A stretch of DNA of 64,000 bases from Candidatus Zipacnadia bacterium (GTDB lineage: Bacteria > Armatimonadota > Zipacnadia > Zipacnadales > UBA5352): NCBI GenBank assembly GCA_029820945.1, contig JALGUJ010000006.1:1-64000 (forward strand), in the 5' to 3' direction. Below, one piece after another: positions 42,611 to 51,470 of the stretch. The first letter of the stretch is position 1. Each line of letters starts with the position of its first letter. The notes under the pieces are model-generated. The model was given only the letters and a program-made list of their open reading frames with translations. It was not told the origin of the DNA and ran no database searches. The translations under genes and the position numbers were made by a program.

Positions 42611-44824
42611 ATGTCACTCACACGGATCGTGCTTCTGACAGGGGCGATGGCAATGGCGGGCGCGGCTCCCGCTCAGCAGCCGTGGCAGGTGGCCGAGCAG
42701 CTCGACCTGGTACCGACCCCGCAGCAGATCAGCCTGGCCGGGGGCGGGCTGGAGATCGCCGGCTGGCGGATCGTGGTCGCCCGGGGCTCCGTGATGGCCG
42801 GGGTGGGAGCGGGAGAGATCAATGACCGCGTCGCCGCTCTGGGCGGCGAGGAGCTGGCGGTCGTGAACGAGCCGCCCGCCGAGGGCGGGCAGATCGTCGT
42901 CGGCCCATGCACCGACTCGGTCGTGGCGGCCGTGGCCGGGGAGCTGGGCGCCACGATTACGCCGGACGATCCGGGCCCGCAGGGCTACCTCATCGAGTTC
43001 GGCTCGGTGGACGGGCGCCCGGTCATCCTCTGCGCCGGATCTGATGACCTCGGCGCGCTCTATGCCTGCGTCACGTTGCGGCACATGATCCAGGTGCGGG
43101 AGAACATGATCGTGGCCCTGGTCGGCTCGGTGCGCGACTGGCCGGACTTCCGCTACCGCTGCGATGATCGTGTTGACCTGCGCGGCATCCAGCGGGCGGG
43201 CGACGATGAGGCCGCCCGCCAGGCGGCGGTGGACAAGGTCAAGAGACAGATCGACCGCTGCCTGCGATCGAAGGTCAATCATGTCTTCGGACGGCTCTGG
43301 GTGCTCGCGGCGGATGAGACCATTCGCGCGGCCCAGGAGGATGTTGTGGCGTACGCCGCCGCGCGTGGCATCCATCCGCGCTTCGTGGGCAACACGACTA
43401 TCGGCGAGTATCTGACCGATGAGCAGAAGCAGCAGGCCTTCGAGCCACGGGAGAACCGGATGTACATGTGGAGCGCCCTCGACGCGCACCGCGAGAAGGC
43501 GCGCTTCTACGCCGAGACGATGCGCGACGTGCAGGCCGGAATGCTGGCCCTGCACCCGGTGGACAGCGGCGCCTACGTCGATCCGGAGAAGTGGAGCCAG
43601 CGCCCGGAGCCCGACCGCGAGCGCTACGGCGACGACCGTGCCGCCGCCAGCATCGAGCAGTTCAAGCTCTACTTCGACCTGATCCGCGAGCGGTCGCCCG
43701 AGACGCTGCTGGAGGCCGTCAGCTACCCCTACCACTACCAGTTCGCGCTGCCCGACTTCCCCGAGCGCTTCCAGGAGATGAACGTCTCCCCCTACGGGAA
43801 CTGGTGGCGGGCCATCGAGAGCGAGGAGCAGGCGCGCGAGGTGCAGCAAACGCTCATGGACTACCACCGGCGCGTCTCCGAGGCACTCGACCCGAGCGTC
43901 TTCGTGACCTTCCGGGAGGCGGGCCGAGACGTCTTCCTCGCCTGCGCCAACCTCTATGAAGGCCATCCCGTCACCATCTGGACCTACCCGGAGACCTACG
44001 AGGGCTGGCATGGAACCTTCTTCCCCCAGGCGCGCTACGCGAAGTCCTTCGTGCGCGAGGACTACGACGACTACTTCTTCATGGCCTCAGGGGTCACGCG
44101 AGCGCGCGACCCGCGGGCGCAATACCTCGCCCACGCGGAGTACCTCTGGAACTCCGGCGTGCCCGACGGCTCCGACGAGTTCACGGTCAGCTCGCGCCTC
44201 TACCGGGTCGGGGGACAGGTCACCGACTACCAGCGCGAGAGCCTGATCCCGCGCATCGCCCGCATCCTCTACGGCGGCGCCGCGGAGGAGATGGCCGAGG
44301 TGATGGCCGCGAACGTCAGCTACAACTACGTGGCTCTGCCGGCGGACGTGATGTCCTCTCGCGGCGAGGACGCTGAGGACACCTTCGCACACATGCCCGA
44401 CCAGGCGCAGAAGATGGAGGCGCTCTCCCACGACCTCGCTGCGCTCATGGACCGCATAGAGGCCGGCGAAGTCGCCGGGCCCGTCTCCGACGACATCCGC
44501 GAGGATGCCGCGTTCGGCTGGGTGCTCTTCCATTACCAGTACACCGGGATTGGCGCGGTCAAGGCGCGACTCGAGGCGCGCGCCGACCGGTGCCGGAAGC
44601 TTCTCGCCGATGGCAACGGCGAGGAGGCCGCTCGGCTTGCGGCGGAGATGCGGGCTCGGATCCCGGACATGGCCGGCATCTGTCAGAGGGCCCGTGAGCG
44701 CGCGGCCGCGGCCGGAGTGCCTATCCCCGGCGCGGGCCCGACCGGCGAGGCGTTGGATGCCTTCGATCCGGGCTCATTCGACGCGGTCTTCCAGGAGATC
44801 GAGCAGCAGGCGGCGCAGCGATAG
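42611..44824 (+). CDS. Secreted GH20/GH84-like glycosidase
   Basis: 737 aa from ATG 42611, preceded by GAGGAG at good spacing; the signal peptide is MSLTRIVLLTGAMAMAGAAPAQQ. Residues about 25-160 form a GH20b/zincin-like domain (LVPTPQQISLAGGGLEI; GYLIEFGSVDGRPVILCAGSDDLGALYACVTLRHM). Then VRDWPDFRYRCDD leads into a probable TIM barrel as in beta-N-acetylhexosaminidases and GH84-like enzymes. The C-terminal about 150 residues are helical. Catalytic acids cannot be fixed by eye. It ends the locus begun by the GHL10 gene. Confidence 0.72.
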   Translation: MSLTRIVLLTGAMAMAGAAPAQQPWQVAEQLDLVPTPQQISLAGGGLEIAGWRIVVARGSVMAGVGAGEINDRVAALGGEELAVVNEPPAEGGQIVVGPCTDSVVAAVAGELGATITPDDPGPQGYLIEFGSVDGRPVILCAGSDDLGALYACVTLRHMIQVRENMIVALVGSVRDWPDFRYRCDDRVDLRGIQRAGDDEAARQAAVDKVKRQIDRCLRSKVNHVFGRLWVLAADETIRAAQEDVVAYAAARGIHPRFVGNTTIGEYLTDEQKQQAFEPRENRMYMWSALDAHREKARFYAETMRDVQAGMLALHPVDSGAYVDPEKWSQRPEPDRERYGDDRAAASIEQFKLYFDLIRERSPETLLEAVSYPYHYQFALPDFPERFQEMNVSPYGNWWRAIESEEQAREVQQTLMDYHRRVSEALDPSVFVTFREAGRDVFLACANLYEGHPVTIWTYPETYEGWHGTFFPQARYAKSFVREDYDDYFFMASGVTRARDPRAQYLAHAEYLWNSGVPDGSDEFTVSSRLYRVGGQVTDYQRESLIPRIARILYGGAAEEMAEVMAANVSYNYVALPADVMSSRGEDAEDTFAHMPDQAQKMEALSHDLAALMDRIEAGEVAGPVSDDIREDAAFGWVLFHYQYTGIGAVKARLEARADRCRKLLADGNGEEAARLAAEMRARIPDMAGICQRARERAAAAGVPIPGAGPTGEALDAFDPGSFDAVFQEIEQQAAQR

Positions 44825-44932
44825 CCGATCGCCGCCTGGCCCAGAGCAAGCTTAATTGGCGGTGGTGTTATCGGCGCCTGGTTGGGCGTATCCTCAACTC
44901 ACTGAGCATTCTGTGATGCGAGAGGGTGCCGC

Positions 44933-45544
44933 ATGAACCGCAGCGGCTTCACGCTCATCGAACTGCTCGTGGTGATCGCGATTATCGCGATCCTGGCGGC
45001 GATCCTGTTCCCGGTCTTCGCCCGCGCGCGGGAGAAGGCGCGGCGGGCGTCGTGCCTGTCGAACCTGAAGCAGATATCGCCGGCGGTGCACATGTACTCC
45101 GATGACTGGGACGAGTCGCTGCCTTACTACCAGCGGCCCTTCGGCTGGGCCTGGTACGACGACCTGCAGGCCTACCTCAGGAAGCGCAGCATCACGGTAT
45201 GCCCGAGCAAGCCGGAGTGGAACGAGAATCACGCCACGCACGAGGTGGGCTATGGGCTCAACCACCAGATCTTCCCGGCCGGGCCCTCCGCGGGTAGCTC
45301 CTCGCCCGCCCCCCCGCACATGGCGATGATCGACGACCCGGCGGAGACGATCGGGGGCGCGGACAAGGACCAGGGCAACGTGCGGCTGATCGGCCCCAGC
45401 TTCAGCGGCTCGACGAGCTGGCCCTACAATGTGGACACGCGCCACAACGACGGTGCCGACTTCTTCTTCCTCGACGGGCACGGCAAGTGGATGGGGAAGA
45501 GCGCCGAGTGGTCGAAGAGCGACGAGATGTGGGACGCCGACTAG
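44933..45544 (+). CDS. DUF1559-like prepilin-type N-terminal methylation protein
   Basis: 203 aa. Type IV pilin-like leader [14 protein letters not shown] with Phe at +1 and Glu at +5, then a hydrophobic helix and [18 protein letters not shown], the extended motif typical of Armatimonadota-type proteins. The C-terminus contains the H-x9-DG-like segment [17 protein letters not shown]. It is probably processed by a prepilin peptidase and displayed on the surface as a pseudopilin or major surface protein. GAGAGGG sits 6 nt before the ATG. It is single-copy here, followed by a terminator. Confidence 0.9.
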   Translation: MNRSGFTLIELLVVIAIIAILAAILFPVFARAREKARRASCLSNLKQISPAVHMYSDDWDESLPYYQRPFGWAWYDDLQAYLRKRSITVCPSKPEWNENHATHEVGYGLNHQIFPAGPSAGSSSPAPPHMAMIDDPAETIGGADKDQGNVRLIGPSFSGSTSWPYNVDTRHNDGADFFFLDGHGKWMGKSAEWSKSDEMWDAD

Positions 45545-45565
45545 ACTCGGGAGCGCGGCAACGCG

Positions 45566-45596
45566 ACGGCCCCGGTGTGGACATCCTGCCGGGGCC
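45566..45596 (+). terminator. Terminator after the prepilin-like gene
   Basis: CGGCCCCGG, a 13-nt loop, CCGGGGCCG, then CTTCC. It begins 21 bp after the stop codon. A GC-rich intrinsic-like hairpin without a long T-run. Confidence 0.6.
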
Positions 45597-45669
45597 GCTT
45601 CCATGGGTGGATCTGCGGGCCGCGGCCGGGCAGGATTGGCGCCGTCCCCGGCGAAGCCTCCGTGCAGCC

Positions 45670-46761
45670 ATGAGGCTCACCAGGCGGCGAGAATACACGA
45701 AGGCCCTGCAGTCGGTGGCGGCGGTGTCGGCGCTCATCGGCCTGGTGGCGCTGTCCGGGTGCGCCCCTGCGCCTCGAGGCCGTTCGGGGGTCGCCGTGGC
45801 CGAGGTCCTGGATCCGCATGAGGGTGCGCACCCGGCCAGTGAGACCGCCGTCGGTGCGGATGAGCTGGTGACAGAGGCGCTGGCCGCGAAGCGGGCGGGG
45901 CGGCTGGAGGAGGCCGAGGCTGCCCTGCGCCGCGCGCTGGCGATCGATCCGACCTGCCGGTCGGCGCGATGGGCGCTCGGATGGGTCCTGGCAAACGCGG
46001 GGCAGAGCGACGAGGCCATCGACCACTTCAGGCGCTTCCTCGCGGGGGACTGCCCCGCGCGTGCGCGGCTCGAGGCCTGCGCCGCCCTCCAGCGCCTCTC
46101 GCGCCGGGAGGAGCGCCCCGCCATCGCCCTGGCCTTCGATGACTTCCCCTTTCCGGGGCAGAGCGAGGAGCTGCTGGAGATCCTCGACGAGGGCGGCGTG
46201 CGCGTGACCTTCTTCGCCATCGGCCGCAAGGTCGTGGCCCATCCGGAGATTGCTCGCCAGGCGGCGGAGGCGGACCACAGCGTCCAGAACCATACGTGGA
46301 GCCACCCGCGCGGGTCGGGCCTCTCGGACGGGGAGATACGCGAGGAGTGCCGGCGCTGTTCGGACGCAATTGAGGAGGCCACCGGCGAGCGGCCGTGCGT
46401 GCTGCGCTGGCCGGGAGCGCGCTGGAGCCGCGGGGTGGAGCTACGCGCCGCCGAGTGCGGCCTGGTGGCGATCGATCCTATCGTCACCGGCATGGGCGAT
46501 GTGAACCTGGGGCCCGGGCGCATCGGCGAGGCGCTGCGGGAGCGGGCCGGCGCGGGGCGCATCCTGGCCTTCCACGACGGCTGTTCGGCCACCCGCCGGG
46601 CGCTGCCCGAGATCATCGCCGCGCTCAAGCGCTACCGCTGCAGGTTCGTTACGGTCCCTGAGCTGCTGGGGTTGGAGCAGCCCGGCGGCGAACCGCCCGC
46701 GGAGCCGGCAGCGGTCCGCCAGATCGCACCGCATGCGCCCTCCAACGCAGAGGAGCAGTGA
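45670..46761 (+). CDS. Lipoprotein polysaccharide deacetylase (NodB) with TPR-like region
   Basis: 363 aa from ATG 45670. Lipobox LSGC in LIGLVALSGCAPAP. Residues about 55-125 form a TPR-like helical pair (RLEEAEAALRRALAIDPTCRSARWALGWVLANAGQSDEAIDHF). The NodB domain follows: IALAFDDFPF (catalytic Asp pair), NHTWSHP (intact H-x3-H), RWPGARWSRGVEL and ILAFHDGCS. Predicted to be an outer- or inner-membrane-anchored glycan deacetylase. The UroD-like gene starts 1 bp after its stop, so the two are coupled. Unlike the paralog at 27871, its metal motif is complete. Confidence 0.85.
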   Translation: MRLTRRREYTKALQSVAAVSALIGLVALSGCAPAPRGRSGVAVAEVLDPHEGAHPASETAVGADELVTEALAAKRAGRLEEAEAALRRALAIDPTCRSARWALGWVLANAGQSDEAIDHFRRFLAGDCPARARLEACAALQRLSRREERPAIALAFDDFPFPGQSEELLEILDEGGVRVTFFAIGRKVVAHPEIARQAAEADHSVQNHTWSHPRGSGLSDGEIREECRRCSDAIEEATGERPCVLRWPGARWSRGVELRAAECGLVAIDPIVTGMGDVNLGPGRIGEALRERAGAGRILAFHDGCSATRRALPEIIAALKRYRCRFVTVPELLGLEQPGGEPPAEPAAVRQIAPHAPSNAEEQ

Positions 46762-46762
46762 G

Positions 46763-47824
46763 ATGCCCCTGTCCGAGCGCGAGAACTACCTGCGCACCGC
46801 CAGCCTGACCGGTGGCGAGTGGATCCCGATCCGCTTCGTCATCTCCGACGCGACCTGGGACCACCTCCGGGAGGACCTGGAGGACGTCCTGATCCACCAC
46901 CCGCAGTTGTTCCCGGACTTCGAGAAGGGTCGGCGGGACTACGAGAACTATGAGTTCCGGCCGCAGGCACGCGCGGGCGAGGACTTCGTGGACAACTACG
47001 GCTGCGTCTGGCACGGCGAGGTGAACGGCATCGTCGGAATCGTCGAGGGCCACCCGCTGGAGAGCTGGGACGCCTTCGAGGACTTCCAGATGCCCGATCC
47101 GGAGACGCAGTTGCCGATGGGGCCCGTTGACTGGGATGCGACCCGCGAGCGCATGCGGCGCCTCAAGGAGCAGGGCGCTCTTCGATCGGCCGGCACCGAG
47201 CACGGCTTCCTCTTCCTCCGTTTGTACTACCTGCGCGGCTTCGAGAACCTGATGATGGACATGGCCACCGGCGAGCCCCGCCTGCAGCAGCTCATCGACA
47301 TGATCGTCGAGTACACCGAGTACCAGGTCCATCAGTACCTTGACATGGACATCGACGTGTTCGGCTTCGCCGAGGATCTGGGCGCGCAGGACGCCTCGGT
47401 CATGGGGCCACGCATGTTCGAGAGATGGATCGCGCCCGCCTACCGCCGCCTCATCACGCCCTGCCGCGAGCGCGGGGTGCAGGTGCACAACCACTCCGAC
47501 GGCTACGTCATGGACATCGTCGACCAGCTCATGGACGTGGGGATGACCATCTTCAACATCCAGGACCTGGTCAACGGCATCGACGACATCGCGCGCGAGC
47601 TGAAGGGCCGCGTCTGCATCGACATCGACGTGGACCGCCAGAGCGTGGTGCCCTACGGCACGCCGCAGGAGATCCACGAGCTGATCGAGTACGAGGTGCG
47701 CACACTTGGCTCCCCCCAGGGCGGGCTGATGATGACCATCGGCATCTACCCACCCACGCCCCCGGAGAACATCGATGCCGCGCTGACCGCGATGGAGAAG
47801 TTCCAGCGCTACTGGTGGCAGTAG
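46763..47824 (+). CDS. Uroporphyrinogen decarboxylase-like protein, paralog A
   Basis: 353 aa from ATG 46763 (GAGGAG 8 nt upstream), overlapping in organisation with the deacetylase stop. UroD-superfamily barrel: N-terminal LSERENYLRTASLTGGEWIP, RLYYLRGFENLMMDMATG, GAQDASVMGPRMFERWIAP, VHNHSDGYVMDIVDQL (SDG at the site of the corrinoid-type metal motif), and IGIYPPTPPENIDAAL at the C-terminus. It is strongly similar along its whole length to the gene at 49228, indicating tandem duplication. It is not a haem-pathway HemE. The function is unknown, possibly methyl or carboxyl chemistry on a small substrate. Confidence 0.82.
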   Translation: MPLSERENYLRTASLTGGEWIPIRFVISDATWDHLREDLEDVLIHHPQLFPDFEKGRRDYENYEFRPQARAGEDFVDNYGCVWHGEVNGIVGIVEGHPLESWDAFEDFQMPDPETQLPMGPVDWDATRERMRRLKEQGALRSAGTEHGFLFLRLYYLRGFENLMMDMATGEPRLQQLIDMIVEYTEYQVHQYLDMDIDVFGFAEDLGAQDASVMGPRMFERWIAPAYRRLITPCRERGVQVHNHSDGYVMDIVDQLMDVGMTIFNIQDLVNGIDDIARELKGRVCIDIDVDRQSVVPYGTPQEIHELIEYEVRTLGSPQGGLMMTIGIYPPTPPENIDAALTAMEKFQRYWWQ

Positions 47825-47851
47825 CGCTTAGGTCGCCGAGGGAGGCCCGAG

Positions 47852-49177
47852 ATGAGGCAGGTCGCTGTCGGCCTCGTGGTGCTTGCCGCCCTGGCGGGAG
47901 GAGGGATCGTCGTGATGTCGGCGGCACAGGACGTCGGGGAGCCGGAGATGGCCTTCGAGCTTGACTGGGCCACCTTCCTGGGCGGGGAGAGCCGGGACCG
48001 GCTTCGTGAGGTCATCGTGCACCCGGACGGCTCGATCGTGGTGGGTGGCCCGTTCAAGTCGCCGGGCATGCCCGTGAGCGAGGGGGCGGTGCAGCGCGAG
48101 TACGCCGGTGACGACCCGGCGCTGGGCCACGGCGGCATCTACGGCGGCGACGCCTATCTGGCGCACGTGAGTGCGGACGGAACCGAGATCATCGCGGCGA
48201 CCTACTTCGGCGGATCGAGGCAGGAGCGCGGGGTCTACGGCATGCTGCTCGACTCGGGCGGCAACGTGGTGATCGGCGGCGCGACCCGCTCCCCGGACCT
48301 GCCCACCACCGAGGGCTCGTACCGGCCTGCCTACGGTGGGGGCAAGGCGGACATGTACGCCGCCAAGCTCTCGCCCGACCTCTGCGAGTTGCTCTGGTGC
48401 ACCTACGTCGGCACGCCCCAGGAGGAGTGGCCGCGCGGCGGCATCGCGCCGGACGGCGATGACAACGTGCTCATCGTGGGCGGCACCGACTCGCCGTAGT
48501 TCCCGAGCAGCGCCGGCGCCTTCGGGCGGGAGCTGCGCGGCGAGCGCGACGCCGCCATCGCCATGCTCTCGGCCGACGGCTCGGAGCTGCTGGCCGCGAC
48601 GCTGCTCGGCGGCAGCGGGTGGGATGGTCTCATGGGCGTGCGGGTGGACGAGGCCGGCGACGTCTACGTCGCCGGGCACACGCAGTCGGCCGATTTCCCG
48701 GTGACCGAGGGCGCGCCACAGCGCCGACACGGCGGCGAGTCCGACTGCTTCATCACCAGGCTCTCGCCCAACCTGGGCCGCCTCGTCTACTCGACGCTCC
48801 TGGGTGGCTCGGCCAATGACTTCTTCCTCATGCCCACACCAGACCCCGAAGGGCGGCTCTTCGTGGTGGGGGAGACGGCGTCTCGCGACTTCCCGGTCAC
48901 CGAGAACGCGCTGTGGCGGAGCTTCGGGGGCGGCAATAGCGACGGGGTGCTGGCAGTGCTGAGCCCGGATGGCGCCCGGCTGCTCTACGCAACCTACCTG
49001 GGAGGGAGTGGAAAGGACATGATTCGAAGTGTAGCTTTGGGGCCAAATGGGGAAGTCTATATGGCGGGGAGCACCTCCTCCGGCGACTTCCCGGCCACCC
49101 CGGGCTGCCTCCAACGGGAACCGGGGGGTGGGGGAGACGCCTTCATCGCCAGGCTGACAGCCGTGCACGCCGGCTGA
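47852..49177 (+). pseudogene. SBBP beta-propeller repeat protein interrupted by an in-frame TAG
   Basis: The track splits this gene into 47852-48499 and 48563-49177, but both lie in the same frame, separated only by TAG at 48497-48499. Signal peptide MRQVAVGLVVLAALAGGGIVVMSA. Five propeller units share the pattern G-x-T-x-S-x-D-F-P-x-T: TRSPDLPTTEG, TDSP*FPSSAG, TQSADFPVTEG, TASRDFPVTEN and TSSGDFPATPG. The TAG replaces the conserved Asp. The combined product would be 441 residues. It sits between the two paralogous UroD-like genes. It is probably a surface or extracellular propeller; either a recent nonsense allele or a read-through codon. Confidence 0.75.
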
Positions 49178-49227
49178 GGGAAGCAGCATCACATGGTGCG
49201 GCCGAGCCGGCCGCAGGGGGAAGAGAG

Positions 49228-50292
49228 ATGGCGCTTACCGAGCGCGAGAACTGGCTGCGCACGGCCAACATGCGGGGCGGGGAGTGGATCCCCGCGCGAG
49301 TGGTGATCTCAGACGCTGCATGGCGCACCTACCGCGAGGAGCTCGAGGACGTCGTCGCACGCCACCCGCGGCTGTTCCGGGACTTCCGGCCCGGAAGCAT
49401 GGACTTCGACAGGCCCTTCCGGGGCGGCAGGGGCCCCCAGCCCGGCAGGCCCTGGCGGGATAACTGGGGCTGCGTGTGGGAGGCGGAGGTCCACGGCATC
49501 CAGGGCGTGGTCGTCGGCCACCCGCTCGCCGACTGGGATGCCCTGGACCACTTCTCCGCCCCCGACCCCTTACGCGAGACCGACAGGGAGACGATAAGCT
49601 GGGAGGGCCGCCGGCAGGCGGTGCGGCGCGCCCGGGAGAGCGGGCGGCTGGCGCAGGGGCACCTCGGCCACGGCTTCTTCTTCATGCGCCTTTACTACCT
49701 GCGCGGCTTCGAGAACGTGATGCTCGATATGGCCTCCGGCGACCCCCGTCTGCGGCGGCTCATCCAGATCGTCGAGCGCTACCACCGTTGCGTCGTTGAC
49801 CGATGGCTGCGCTGCGGCATTGACGCCATGAAGATGGGAGAGGACCTGGGCACCCGGCAGGCGTCCTTCATGGGCCCGCGGCTCTTCGAGGAGTGGGTCG
49901 CACCCACCTACCGCCGCCTCATGCGCCCCATCCGTGAGGCCGGCGCACACGTCTACCTGCACTCCGACGGCTACATCATGGACATCATGGAGAATCTGAT
50001 CGGCTGCGGCGTCACGGTCGTCAACCCCCAGGACCTGGTCAACGGCATCGACGCGCTGGCCGAGCAGGTCAAAGGACGGGTCTGTATCGACCTTGACATC
50101 GACCGCCAGAGCGTCGTGCCCTTCGGCACACCCACCGAGATTCGCGACCTGATCGAGCGCGAGGTGCGCACGCTCGGGTCCCCGCAGGGCGGGCTGATGC
50201 TCACTTGCGGCATCTACCCGCCCACGCCCCCCGAGAACGTGCACGCCGTCTGCTCGGCCATCGAGGAGTTCATGACCTGGTGGCGGGACTGA
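49228..50292 (+). CDS. Uroporphyrinogen decarboxylase-like protein, paralog B
   Basis: 354 aa, GGAAGAGAG before the ATG. It aligns along its whole length with the 46763 gene (LTERENWLRTANMRGGEWIP; RLYYLRGFENVMLDMASG; YLHSDGYIMDIMENL; GRVCIDLDIDRQSVVPFGTP). The barrel core and the SDG motif are conserved, while the region at residues 60-75 (FRGGRGPQPGRPWRDNW) has diverged. The duplication brackets the TAG-interrupted SBBP gene. Function as for paralog A: unknown, not HemE. Confidence 0.82.
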   Translation: MALTERENWLRTANMRGGEWIPARVVISDAAWRTYREELEDVVARHPRLFRDFRPGSMDFDRPFRGGRGPQPGRPWRDNWGCVWEAEVHGIQGVVVGHPLADWDALDHFSAPDPLRETDRETISWEGRRQAVRRARESGRLAQGHLGHGFFFMRLYYLRGFENVMLDMASGDPRLRRLIQIVERYHRCVVDRWLRCGIDAMKMGEDLGTRQASFMGPRLFEEWVAPTYRRLMRPIREAGAHVYLHSDGYIMDIMENLIGCGVTVVNPQDLVNGIDALAEQVKGRVCIDLDIDRQSVVPFGTPTEIRDLIEREVRTLGSPQGGLMLTCGIYPPTPPENVHAVCSAIEEFMTWWRD

Positions 50293-50510
50293 GGCGCCAC
50301 GGGGGGGCGACGCCCTCGCCCGCGTCACCACGGTGCTGACTATGTGCGGAGGCGGCTCGTTCGCCCTGGTGTCCATCGACACGCGGCAGCCCGGGGCCCT
50401 GCGTTCGCGAACGGACTCGATCGGATTGCGCATGGGCTGGCGCCATTCACTCCAAAGCTGCGGCGGCTCAAGCTCCGCTCAACTGGAGGTGAAAAAATCT
50501 TTGCGCCGGG

Positions 50511-50538
50511 TTGACATGTGCGCTGGTTCGGGTATACT
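50511..50538 (+). promoter_or_regulatory. Strong sigma-70 promoter for the Flp pilin gene
   Basis: Perfect TTGACA (50511-50516), a 16-bp spacer, TATACT (50533-50538). An A-rich stretch (GAAAAAATCT) lies just upstream, like an UP element. Initiation near 50545 gives a leader of about 46 nt. The rest of the gap 50293-50510 shows no gene. Confidence 0.75.
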
Positions 50539-50590
50539 TCAATGTACTTGGTCTGCCAGAGCGCCGGCGGAGCCGAAAGAAGGGGCACAC

Positions 50591-50794
50591 ATGCGCGTCT
50601 ATGGTCCTCTCGCTCACCTGTGGGCTGACGACAGGGGTATGACGAGCACGGAGTACGCCCTGCTGCTTGCCGTCCTGTCGCTGAGTGCGGTCGTGGCCTT
50701 TGGCCAGCTCTCCGACCGCGCGATTGACGTTGCGAATGAGAGCAGCTCTCTGCTCGAGGAGGCCTTCGGCATGGGCTGCGCCCCGGGAGGATAG
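50591..50794 (+). CDS. Flp-type pilin
   Basis: 67 aa from ATG 50591 with AGAAGGGG upstream (the track ORF from 50333 is too long). Flp prepilin features: a short basic/acidic leader ending DDRG, then MTSTEYALLLAVLSLSAVVAF with Glu at +5 and Tyr at +6 of the mature protein, followed by a short amphipathic tail. It is cut by a TadV-like prepilin peptidase and assembled into tight-adherence pili. No tad/rcp assembly genes are in the window. It has its own strong promoter, so high expression is expected. Confidence 0.82.
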   Translation: MRVYGPLAHLWADDRGMTSTEYALLLAVLSLSAVVAFGQLSDRAIDVANESSSLLEEAFGMGCAPGG

Positions 50795-51386
50795 GCGCCT
50801 CCCACGCCTCCATCGCAGCGCCGGCAGCGCCTCAGCATCGACGTCCCCGACGTTCGCCTCGACAGAGCTCCCGCCGTGCATAGCCGTGTTGCCCCGCAGC
50901 AGGACCATCGTCCGACCCGGTAGGATGCGCCGTCGTTCGCTGCACGTGCACTTGTGAGGATATCGTGAGCACGCTCGGCGGCCTCTCATGATAGGGTATG
51001 CCATGAGTGCGCAAGAGCGTGGCATGGTCCGGCGGCCTTGTGGGATGCCGCCGGGACGCGACGGTTGAAGCGCGACGATGCCACACACAGGAAGCACGCG
51101 GGGCCCGGCAGGCGCCTCTGCCCGACGGGCCCCGAGGGGATGGGGCCCCTGATGCGACGCCGATCCTGGCTTGGAGACCGCGGTCGGAGGGCGGTACGCC
51201 TGTCCGAGTGGGCCTGCGTGCCGTCTGTAACGTGCTCGCTTCACCTGCGCGCTCTGTCGTTGCGACGCTCACCCTCATGCCTGCCGCTGCTGCTGGACGT
51301 GTCTCCGTCCGGCGATCGGCTGCGTGCCGGCATCCGCCCCTCCCCGCGCAATTGTCTTCGTGCATCGAGTCCGCAGTCTGTTGCAG
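50795..51386. other. Intergenic stretch without a supported gene
   Basis: About 590 bp between the Flp pilin and the PEP-CTERM gene leader. The track ORFs here overlap each other in several frames, have low-complexity Arg/Ser-rich translations and lack SD sequences. Small features: palindrome TGCACGTGCA at 50941-50950 and ATGCCA/TGGCAT arms at 50998-51025. No promoter or tRNA is recognisable. Confidence 0.4.
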
Positions 51387-51438
51387 CCACCAGGGGGCCT
51401 CAGGCGGTATCCCTCATTGCGCCGGGGCCCCCTGGTGG
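51387..51438 (+). promoter_or_regulatory. Perfect 13-bp inverted repeat in the leader of the PEP-CTERM gene
   Basis: CCACCAGGGGGCC (51387-51399) and GGCCCCCTGGTGG (51426-51438) with a 26-nt loop, ending 12 bp before the AGGAAGGAGG SD of the next gene. It could be a terminator for upstream transcription, a protective 5' stem-loop, or an operator for a dimeric regulator. Confidence 0.6.
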
Positions 51439-51470
51439 GTCACCTCACGAACAGGAAGGAGGGACAACGC

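Noticed and set aside
13574-49177. General reassignment of TAG to an amino acid
   Set aside because: Many intact genes here end in TAG (for example the L,D-transpeptidase, AcpS, LptF/G, both plus-strand NodB-neighbouring genes and the prepilin), so a full code change is excluded; only context-dependent read-through or mutation remains.
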